59,797 nt of DNA. It comes from Ruminobacter sp964520475 (GTDB taxonomy: Bacteria; Pseudomonadota; Gammaproteobacteria; Enterobacterales; Succinivibrionaceae). Location of the stretch: the NCBI GenBank assembly GCA_964520475.1, contig CAZFNS010000011.1, positions 1-59,797 of the forward strand, read 5' to 3'. Of this stretch, positions 53,572 through 59,797 are shown in pieces; the first letter of the stretch is position 1; each line of letters begins with the position of its first letter. The translations under genes were made by a program, and so were the position numbers. Below the pieces are notes generated by a model that was not told where the DNA came from, made no database searches, and saw only the letters and a program-made list of their open reading frames with translations.

Positions 53572-55020
53572 TCAGACGATTTCGACGCCGAACGTCCTGG
53601 TGCCGTTGTCTTTGAAGATCAGGCGGCGGGTTATGCCCGCGGGGGCGTCCCCGTCGTGATGGGAGACGAAGAGCACCTGGGTGGAGCCGTTTTTCATCAG
53701 ATATTCCGTGAACCTGCGGACCAGTTCCCGGCTCAGCGCGTCCAGCCCGTGCAGGGGCTCGTCGAGGATGAGCACGGGCGGCTGCTTCACCAGGGCCCTG
53801 ACGATGAGCAGGAGCCGCTGCTGCCCGTACGAGAGCGAGCGGAAACTCCGGTTCGCCTGCTCCCGGAGCCCCAGGATGCCGAGCCACTCCATGGCGAGGC
53901 TGACCTTCTTGTCGCCCGGCTGCTCGTAGAGGCCGACGGTGTCGAAATAGCCGGAGAGGATGACTTTGACGAGCGAGCAGTTGACGCGGTAGTCGAGATG
54001 GAAGGCCGGGCTCACGAAGCCGATGTGCTTCTTGATGTCCCAGATCGACTCGCCGCTGCCTCTTCTGATTCCGAACAGCGTCACGTCGTTGCAGTATCCC
54101 TGGGGGTTGTCCCCGGTGATCAGGGAGAGCAGCGTCGATTTGCCGCAGCCGTTCGGGCCCGAGATCTGCCAGTGCTCGCCCGGGGCGATGGTCCAGTCGA
54201 GCCGGTCGAGGACGACGTGATCCCCGTATTTCACGGTCACGTTCCGGAGCACGGCCGGGGGCACGCTCCGGTCGAGCGGGTCGCGGCAGTCCGCCGGAAC
54301 CTCGGGCAGGCCGAGGATCTCGGGAAGCTCTTCGAAATGGGTGAGCTGCCTGACCTCGGGGAGGCCGAGGATCTCCTCCCTGGCCCCGAACGCGATGAGC
54401 TCCCGGTTCGCGATCAGGCCGACGCTCCGGCAGGCGGGGGAAATCTCCTCGAAGCGGTTCACGACGACGACGACGGTCTTGCCCCCGGCGCGGATCTCTC
54501 CGAGCATGCGCTGCAGATCCTCGCGGGTGCGGGCGTCGAGCCCGTCGAAGGGGGAGTCGAGCACGATCAGATCCGGATCGCGGAGGAGCGCCTCGATGAT
54601 GAGGGTCTTGCGGCCCTCGCCGCTCGACAGCCGGTGGTAGGGGCGCTCGAGGGCGTACCCGAAGCCGAAGCTCCGGGCGAGCGCGGCGATCTTGTCCCCG
54701 TCCGGGGTGACGGCGCGGAACATCTCGAGCGGGGTGTAGCCTTTGAGATCGTTGACGTCGTCGGAGTTGCGGCGCCGGAAATCCTCCTCGGCGAACTCCA
54801 TCTGCTTTTCGAAAGAAACGCCCGCGGCGCGGATCCCGGCGGGAACCGTCCCCGCGACCGTCCTGAGCTCGCCGCGGAGCGCCCGGGCGAACAGGGATTT
54901 GCCGCTGCCGTTCCGGCCGATGACGGTGCAGAAATCCCGCTCCCCGAGGGTCAGGTCTTTCAGGGTGAAACGGGCTTTCCCGTCTTTGGTGGCGAACACG
55001 CAGTCTTTCCAGCGGTACAT
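53572..55020 (-). CDS. modF: ModF-type twin ABC ATPase
   Basis: 482 residues with two ABC ATP-binding domains and no membrane segment. The second half follows E. coli ModF closely: GEHWQISGPNGCGKSTLLSL, DNPQGYCNDVTLFG, RRGSGESIWDIKKHIGFVS, ILSGYFDTVGLY, LSYGQQRLLLIVRALVK, LILDEPLHGLD and LFVSHH. The first domain has Walker A GRNGSGKS, signature LSSGEGRK and Walker B LIVLDSPFDGLD. There, Ser156 replaces the catalytic Glu seen in E. coli. ModF is linked to molybdate genes in E. coli but its exact function is not settled; no mod genes are near here. It converges on the amylase-like gene and stands alone. Confidence 0.9.
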   Translation of the reverse strand: MYRWKDCVFATKDGKARFTLKDLTLGERDFCTVIGRNGSGKSLFARALRGELRTVAGTVPAGIRAAGVSFEKQMEFAEEDFRRRNSDDVNDLKGYTPLEMFRAVTPDGDKIAALARSFGFGYALERPYHRLSSGEGRKTLIIEALLRDPDLIVLDSPFDGLDARTREDLQRMLGEIRAGGKTVVVVVNRFEEISPACRSVGLIANRELIAFGAREEILGLPEVRQLTHFEELPEILGLPEVPADCRDPLDRSVPPAVLRNVTVKYGDHVVLDRLDWTIAPGEHWQISGPNGCGKSTLLSLITGDNPQGYCNDVTLFGIRRGSGESIWDIKKHIGFVSPAFHLDYRVNCSLVKVILSGYFDTVGLYEQPGDKKVSLAMEWLGILGLREQANRSFRSLSYGQQRLLLIVRALVKQPPVLILDEPLHGLDALSRELVRRFTEYLMKNGSTQVLFVSHHDGDAPAGITRRLIFKDNGTRTFGVEIV

Positions 55021-55095
55021 GGCTGATATCCTTAAGAAGTTTGCGCGCGTCCCGCGTCCGGGGCTCGCCCCGGGAGCCGGCGCGCGAACGGCGGT

Positions 55096-56211
55096 TTACG
55101 GGCCGGAGGGGCCCGGCCCCGCGGGAGATGGAACGGCCGGCGCGGCTTCCGGGGCGGTTTCGGGCGCGGCTTCCGGTTCGGCTTCGGACCCGGTTTCAGA
55201 TTCGGCTTCCGGTCCGGCTTCGGGGGCGGCTTCGGGGGCGGCTTCCGGGACGCCGGGCGGAACGAAGCCCGCGCCCGGTTTGTCCGGTTCCGGCGCGGGC
55301 GCGGCGGCCGCGCCGCCGAACGGCAGGTCGTTGGTGAGGGGGTTCATCTGGCCGGGTTCCGCGAACGCTCCCGCGCCCGGCTCGGCGCGCGGCTTGGGCG
55401 GGCGTTTCACGTTCCGGTTGTATTCGATCCCGTCCACCACGGTGCTGTCGATGAAATCGGGCTTGACGGCGGGATCGCGCGCGTAGACCGAGGCGGGATC
55501 GTGCAGCTGGGCGTGCTTCGCCTTGATGTCGTGCGAGCCGATCTCGATGACCTCGCCGAGGAACTTCGGCCGTCTCTTGAGGATGTGGACGTCCAGGATG
55601 CACTTCAGTTTCGCGAAAAATTCCCGCACCGTCGACACGAAGAAATTCTCCCGCGGGGCGGGGGCGTTGAAACCGATGGCGTTCATGCCGTTTTCCCGGG
55701 AGATGTAGATGGCGCGCTCGTTGTGGAAATCCTGGCTGATGACGGTCACGCGGTTCTGCCGGAAGATGTATTTGGTTCTCAGGACGCTGTCGAGGGTGCT
55801 GAAGCCCGCGTAGTCGAGGTAGATGCGCTCTGCCGGGATGCCCAGGCGGATCAGATCCTTGCGCATGTTGCGCGGCTCGTTGTAGGAGCTGGTGGCGTTG
55901 TCCCCGGACACGATTATGTAGTCGATTTTGCCGTTGTAGTAGAGCTCGAAGGCCGAGTTGATCCGGTTCACGTAGTATTCGTTGAGCCGGCCCCGCGCCA
56001 CGTATTTGGAGGTGCCGAGCAACAGGCCCGTCTTGTTGTAGGGGATGTCTTCGATGAGGGCGTAGGTGTAGGCCGACATCCGGGAGATGTCGCTCATCAG
56101 GATGCCGGTGACGAGCATGGCCGCCACCCCGATCAGAAAAGCGATGTACAGCACCTTCCGGAGGAAGGCGCCGTATTCCGTGCCAAACGTTTTTCTGTCG
56201 ATGTCGTCCAT
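55096..56211 (-). CDS. sanA: SanA/DUF218-type membrane protein with Ala/Pro/Glu tail
   Basis: 371 residues. One transmembrane helix (~18-40) anchors a periplasmic DUF218 domain: LLLGTSKYVARGRLNEYYVNRI, IDYIIVSGDNATSSYNEPRNM, IYLDYAGFSTLDSVLRTKYI, VISQDFHNERAIYISRENGMNAIGFNAP. This tracks SanA of E. coli, implicated in envelope barrier function and vancomycin resistance at high temperature. E. coli SanA is about 239 residues; here the last ~90 residues are an acidic Ala/Pro/Glu-rich tail (repeats of PEAAPEA). The gene lies 54 bases after ybeD on the same strand and may be the last gene of the mltB-rlpA-dacA-ybeD unit. Confidence 0.87.
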   Translation of the reverse strand: MDDIDRKTFGTEYGAFLRKVLYIAFLIGVAAMLVTGILMSDISRMSAYTYALIEDIPYNKTGLLLGTSKYVARGRLNEYYVNRINSAFELYYNGKIDYIIVSGDNATSSYNEPRNMRKDLIRLGIPAERIYLDYAGFSTLDSVLRTKYIFRQNRVTVISQDFHNERAIYISRENGMNAIGFNAPAPRENFFVSTVREFFAKLKCILDVHILKRRPKFLGEVIEIGSHDIKAKHAQLHDPASVYARDPAVKPDFIDSTVVDGIEYNRNVKRPPKPRAEPGAGAFAEPGQMNPLTNDLPFGGAAAAPAPEPDKPGAGFVPPGVPEAAPEAAPEAGPEAESETGSEAEPEAAPETAPEAAPAVPSPAGPGPSGP

Positions 56212-56265
56212 GAGACTGCTTTTCCCTCGGGACGCGGCCGCGGGGCGGCGTCCCGTTCCCCGGCG

Positions 56266-56562
56266 CTAGAGCACGTGCAGCACGCCGGGAAGCTCGGCGC
56301 CTCCCCGGTAGATGCCGTACAGAATTTCGGCCGAGGCGACCTCGGCGGTGACGTTGTACGTGACGTATCTGCCCGATTTGCTCCGCCGGCCCGCGGCGAC
56401 CTCGGCCTCCGCGCCGGTTTCCCGCCGGAAGAATTCGGCGATGAGCGCGGGCGCGCCCGCGGAGGCCTCCGCGATGAAGCGGAAGGTGAGCCTGGCCGGG
56501 AATTCCAGGAGCTCGCCGAGCCGGGGCTCCTCCGCGCCGGGAGCGGGGTTTGGGCCGGCCAT
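56266..56562 (-). CDS. ybeD: DUF493 (YbeD) family protein
   Basis: 98 residues. The core matches YbeD: LGELLEFPARLTFRFIAEA, a helix, SKSGRYVTYNVTAEVASAEILYGIYRGGAELPGVLHVL. YbeD adopts an ACT-like fold, and its role is not established. The start ATG overlaps the dacA stop in TGATG. In many gammaproteobacteria ybeD is followed by lipB, but lipB is absent here and a sanA-like gene takes that place. The N-terminal ten residues are an extra Pro/Ala-rich extension. Confidence 0.88.
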   Translation of the reverse strand: MAGPNPAPGAEEPRLGELLEFPARLTFRFIAEASAGAPALIAEFFRRETGAEAEVAAGRRSKSGRYVTYNVTAEVASAEILYGIYRGGAELPGVLHVL

Positions 56563-57785
56563 CAGAACAGATCCCCGAAGAACATCGCGGCGCGGTCCCA
56601 GCTGCGGGACAGGAAGCCGCCTTCCTTTATGTCGTCGAGGGACACCAGCCGGGTCTTGTATATGACCTTGCCGTCCAGGGCGATGGTGAGGGAGCCGAGT
56701 TTGTCACCCTTGCGCACGGGGGCGGTTATGATCTTTTTGTCGATGGAATATTCGGCCCTGAGCCTGTCCGCGGAATGCACGGGCACGACCAGGCTGACTT
56801 CGTCGGCCGGGCCGATCCGGACGGTGTTCCGGTCGCCGAGGCGGACGGTCTTCTCGGCTATGGGCTTGTCCTTGGCGAAGGCCGTGTACGGCTCGTAGAA
56901 GCGCATGCCGTAGCGGATCAGCGCCTTGGAGTTGTCGGTCCGGGATTTTTCGCTCGTGTCGCCGATGATGACGGAGATGAGCCGCATGCCGTTCTCGGGA
57001 TGGACGGCCGAGGCCACCAGGTTGTAGCCGACTTGGCTGAGATGGCCGGTCTTGATGCCGTCGGCGTGCACGGCGGAGTCCCACAGCAGCTTGTTGCGGT
57101 TGTACTGCCTGATGCCGTTGAAGGTGAATTCCTTTTCCGAGTAGATCGCGTACTCCTCGGGCACGTCCCGGATCAGGGCCCGGCCGAGCAGGGCCATGTC
57201 GTAGGCGGTGGAGTAGTGGTTCTCGTCGTACAGGCCGTGGCTGTTGACGAAGTGCGACGACTTGAGGCCGATGCGGGCGGCCCAGTCGTTCATCAGCGAG
57301 GCGAAGGAACTCTCGGAGCCGGAGATGTGCTCCGCCATGGCGATGCAGGCGTCGTTGCCCGAGGCGATGATGATGCCCTTGTTGAGCATCTCGACGGGCA
57401 CCTCCTTGCCCACCTCGATGAACATCTTGGAGGAGTCGGAGTAGTTTTTGCTCCAGGCGTTCTCGCTGATGGTGACCATGTCCGTGTAGTGCAGCCGGCC
57501 GAGCTTGACCTCCTGGGCGATGACGTAGGACGTCAGCATCTTGGTGAGGGAGGCGGGATCGATCCGGTCGTCGTAGTTTTTGCCGAACAGCACGCGCCCG
57601 GACGCGTAGTCCATCAGCAGGTAGGCCCGCACGTCGGGAGCGGGGGGCTCGGGGATGGAGGCCGGGGCCGAGGGCGCCGGCAGGGCGGTGTTCTCGGGAA
57701 CGTCCACGGTCGGGTCGGTCGCCGCGGCGGCGCCGCCGCTCAAAAGGGCCGAGACGGCGAAAAGCGATAAAAATTTCTTAAGCAT
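56562..57785 (-). CDS. dacA: D-alanyl-D-alanine carboxypeptidase (PBP5 type)
   Basis: 407 residues with a signal peptide (LLSGGAAAA). It trims the fifth D-Ala from peptidoglycan stem peptides. All three penicillin-binding motifs are intact: SxxK in DPASLTKMLTSY, SxN in IASGNDACIAMAEH, and KTG in ADGIKTGHLSQVGYN. A C-terminal PBP5 beta domain follows, and an amphipathic end (SRSWDRAAMFFGDLF) should bind the inner membrane. AAGGAA precedes the ATG. A Pro/Ala insert follows the signal peptide. It lies 24 bases after rlpA and overlaps ybeD. Confidence 0.96.
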   Translation of the reverse strand: MLKKFLSLFAVSALLSGGAAAATDPTVDVPENTALPAPSAPASIPEPPAPDVRAYLLMDYASGRVLFGKNYDDRIDPASLTKMLTSYVIAQEVKLGRLHYTDMVTISENAWSKNYSDSSKMFIEVGKEVPVEMLNKGIIIASGNDACIAMAEHISGSESSFASLMNDWAARIGLKSSHFVNSHGLYDENHYSTAYDMALLGRALIRDVPEEYAIYSEKEFTFNGIRQYNRNKLLWDSAVHADGIKTGHLSQVGYNLVASAVHPENGMRLISVIIGDTSEKSRTDNSKALIRYGMRFYEPYTAFAKDKPIAEKTVRLGDRNTVRIGPADEVSLVVPVHSADRLRAEYSIDKKIITAPVRKGDKLGSLTIALDGKVIYKTRLVSLDDIKEGGFLSRSWDRAAMFFGDLF

Positions 57786-57809
57786 GAGCGTATGTTCCTT
57801 ATGCCGGCG

Positions 57810-58643
57810 TCAGTCGGAGGTGAAGAACGCCTCGGGGTAACCCGATTTTTTGATCAGCTCGAGGGCCGCGGCGGTGTCCTCCTGTTTGAGCGGGCCGGCC
57901 TTGATTCTGTAGGCGTTCCCGCTCTCCTCGATGAAGACCGTCCGTCCGGTCTTCGCGGCCGCGTCGTCCCTTATCGACTGCGCCTTATTATAATCCATCG
58001 TGGTGAAAATCTGAATATAGGGTTTGAAGCCGTTCATCTGCGAGGCGGTGGTCTGCTTGCCGCCGTCCGGGCTCGTCTTGATGAGCTGCACCCGCACTCT
58101 GGCCGTGCCCGGGCCGATGACCCCGACCGCGGCCGCGGCGCCCTTCGACAGGTCGAGGATGCGGTCGTCGTGGAACGGCCCCCGGTCGTTGACCCTCACG
58201 ATGACCGCCTTGCCGTTCTCGAGGTTGGTCACCTTGAGGAAGCTCGGCAGGGGCAGGTTCTTGTGGGCGGCGCTGTAACCGTTCATCTCGTAATGCTCGC
58301 CGTTGGAGGTTTTCTGGCCGTTGAAGCCCGGACCGTACCAGGACGCGACGCCCTCCTCCTCGTAGCTTTTGACGTCCTGCCACACCACGTAGTGCTTGCC
58401 GAGGACGTCGTAGTCCTTGTTCCCCCGCACGCTGTATTTCTCGTTGGTGACCTTCGCGCCTTTGACGTTTTTGAGGACCAGGGGGTGCACGAGCGGCGGG
58501 GGCGCGGTCCGGCCCGGGCCGGTGCCGTAGACCGAGCCGTCCCCGGCCTTGTGCCCGGCGGGCCCGGGCGCGCGGGCGCAGCCCGCGAGAAAAGCCGCGA
58601 GGAGCAGCGCCGCGGCGGCGCGCTTCGATAAAATAAGGTTCAT
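57810..58643 (-). CDS. rlpA: RlpA septal lytic lipoprotein
   Basis: 277 residues from the ATG at 58643, chosen because AGGAA lies ten bases upstream; the GTG at 58652 is too close to it. Lipobox FLAGC. The double-psi beta-barrel domain has GVASWYGPGFNGQKTSNGE, YSAAHKNLPLPSFLKVTNLENG and VRVNDRGPFHDDRILDLSKGAA, with the conserved catalytic-type Asp and His. A C-terminal SPOR domain (~205-277; YIQIFTTMDYNKAQSI, AYRIKAGPL) targets denuded septal glycan. Some RlpA proteins are lytic transglycosylases. It starts six bases after mltB. Confidence 0.94.
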   Translation of the reverse strand: MNLILSKRAAAALLLAAFLAGCARAPGPAGHKAGDGSVYGTGPGRTAPPPLVHPLVLKNVKGAKVTNEKYSVRGNKDYDVLGKHYVVWQDVKSYEEEGVASWYGPGFNGQKTSNGEHYEMNGYSAAHKNLPLPSFLKVTNLENGKAVIVRVNDRGPFHDDRILDLSKGAAAAVGVIGPGTARVRVQLIKTSPDGGKQTTASQMNGFKPYIQIFTTMDYNKAQSIRDDAAAKTGRTVFIEESGNAYRIKAGPLKQEDTAAALELIKKSGYPEAFFTSD

Positions 58644-58648
58644 AATCG

Positions 58649-59797
58649 TCACTTTCCTTGCTTCTCCGCCTTAACCGGGGTTCCGGCCGGCCGCGCGGCG
58701 GCTTCCGGCTGCGCGGCCGCCGCCGGCTCTTCGCGGAGCAGTTCCCGGCTCAGGTCGTACACGGCCATGGCGTACAGGGGGCTTTTGTTGTAACGGGTGA
58801 TCACGTAGAAATTGTGGAACCCGAGGTAGTACTCCCAGCCCTTCTCGGCCCGCAGCCTGAGGAGCTTGCACGGCTCCGCGTCCGCGTAGCCCGCGGGGAC
58901 GGTCACGCCGAGCTTCTTAAGTTCCCCCACGGTGGTGTCGGGCTTCGAGCTGCCGCCGCCGAGGAAGCGCCCGACCTTGCCGGGATCGCCCGCCTCCACC
59001 CTGACGGCCACGGGCTCCCCGTATTTCCATTCGTGGGCGTTAAAATAATTGGCGACGCTCGCGATGGCGTCGGCCCGGCTGCCGAAGAGGTCGGCCGTCC
59101 CGTCGCCGTCGTGGTCGACGGCCCACCGGAGGTAGCTCCACGGCATGAACTGGCCCATGCCCATGGCGCCCGCGTACGAGCCCTTGCGGTCGCCGAGGCC
59201 CCATTTCTGCTCCTTGGCGAGCTTGACGTAGTTGGCGAACTCGCGGCTGAAGTAGTCGGCCCTCTTCGGGTAGTGGAAGCCGAGGGTGTAGAGCGCGTCG
59301 AGCACCCGGTAGGTGCCCATGCTGGACCCGTAGAAAGTCTCCACGCCGATGATCGCGGCGACGATTTCCGGGTTGACCCCGTACTTCGCGGCGGCCTCGG
59401 CGAAAATCGCGCGGTTTTTCTTAAGGAACGCCCGGCCCTCGGCGATCCGCTTCGGGATGATGAAGATCCTGCGGTACTTGTACCAGGGCTTGGCCTCGCC
59501 GGGGCGGTTCATGGCGTCGATGATGGACTGCTTCTTCGCCGCCTTCCGGTAGGCCGCGGCGAGTTCGGCCGCGGTCACGCCGGGGGTCTCCCGCGCGAGC
59601 TTTTCGAGCAGGCGGGCGTGCGCGGCGGGAATGCCCCGGAGCGCCGCGGCGGCTTCAACGCCCGCGGCCGGAGCCTTTGCGGGCGCCGGATCCCCGGCGG
59701 CGGACGCGGCGGGGGCGGGAGCCGCGGCGGCGGGGTCTTTGGCCGCGGCCGGGGCCTCGGCGGGAGCCGGCGCCGCGGCGGCCGCGGCGGCGCCCTC
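58649..59797 (-). CDS. mltB: Membrane-bound lytic murein transglycosylase B, 5' truncated
   Basis: The frame is open to the right edge, so the start is outside the window; a GTG at 59578 is internal. The upstream part encodes an Ala/Pro-rich linker before LLEKLARETPGVTAAELAAAYRKA. The catalytic core shows AAIIGVETFYGSSMGTYRVLDAL (catalytic Glu), LGDRKGSYAGAMGMGQFMPWSYLRWAVDHDGDG and SVANYF. MltB cleaves glycan strands from the outer membrane or periplasm. A Pro/Ala-rich tail ends the protein. In Vibrio-type order mltB follows rodA/mrdB, which is therefore expected beyond the window. Confidence 0.92.
   Translation of the reverse strand, partial: EGAAAAAAAPAPAEAPAAAKDPAAAAPAPAASAAGDPAPAKAPAAGVEAAAALRGIPAAHARLLEKLARETPGVTAAELAAAYRKAAKKQSIIDAMNRPGEAKPWYKYRRIFIIPKRIAEGRAFLKKNRAIFAEAAAKYGVNPEIVAAIIGVETFYGSSMGTYRVLDALYTLGFHYPKRADYFSREFANYVKLAKEQKWGLGDRKGSYAGAMGMGQFMPWSYLRWAVDHDGDGTADLFGSRADAIASVANYFNAHEWKYGEPVAVRVEAGDPGKVGRFLGGGSSKPDTTVGELKKLGVTVPAGYADAEPCKLLRLRAEKGWEYYLGFHNFYVITRYNKSPLYAMAVYDLSRELLREEPAAAAQPEAAARPAGTPVKAEKQGK

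Overview
The window is GC-rich chromosomal DNA from a gammaproteobacterium. GuaB, YdiJ, FrsA, ModF, GlgB and the GalR-like regulator all read close to their enterobacterial or Vibrio relatives, and two gene orders are classic for the class: frsA-proB-proA, and mltB-rlpA-dacA-ybeD. The mix of glycogen and maltodextrin enzymes with a large exported amylase-type protein would suit a starch-fermenting anaerobe such as a Succinivibrionaceae member; that placement is inference. No rRNA, tRNA, CRISPR array, transposase or prophage gene was seen. Promoters typically show a perfect TATAAT in short AT-rich patches, and most transcription units end in strong GC hairpins followed by T-runs.

Layout. 1-1459: the end of a FliK-domain protein with an acidic repeat tail, followed by a small FlhB-like switch protein. 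1600-4989: mlaA, tyrA and a DUF945-type exported protein. 5102-5971 (minus): a membrane protein with a cold-shock-like N-terminus and a long 5' leader. 6442-9342: htpX and an orphan CobT-like HExxH/VWA protein preceded by a near-perfect palindrome. 9908-10921 (minus): gapA. 11601-18615: malQ, glgB, glgX. 18706-20568 (minus): sppA. 20813-23914: guaB, guaA. 23947-25485 (minus): a divergent RpoD-type sigma factor. 25761-28399: ung, a GT9 glycosyltransferase (minus), a C26 peptidase. 28766-32148: a lipoprotein Slt and a GalR-like repressor. 32287-34347 (minus): an LtaS/OpgB-like membrane sulfatase. 34622-41571: asnA, ydiJ, ilvI, ilvH. 41651-43144 (minus): pepD. 43296-43523 (minus): a 75-residue orphan gene. 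43524-44662: a long non-coding stretch with strong dyads. 44663-48299: frsA, proB, proA. 48558-53441: a giant exported GH57/GH119-like protein with starch-binding and PKD modules and a GlyGly-CTERM tail. 53572-55020 (minus): modF. 55096-59797 (minus): mltB, rlpA, dacA, ybeD and sanA-like, an envelope operon read from the right edge.

How the parts may fit. The exported amylase-like protein would open starch outside the cell, MalQ and GlgX would process maltodextrins, GlgB would branch stored glucan, GapA feeds glycolysis, and a GalR-like repressor sits in the same window. glgC, glgA, glgP and malP are not here. The envelope genes (MlaA, SppA, HtpX, Slt, MltB, RlpA, DacA, SanA-like, sulfatase) cover lipid asymmetry, membrane proteolysis and peptidoglycan turnover. 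The least ordinary items are the second RpoD-like sigma factor, the orphan CobT-like protein with its palindromic promoter, the GlyGly-CTERM amylase, and the structured intergenic region around 43.9-44.3 kb.
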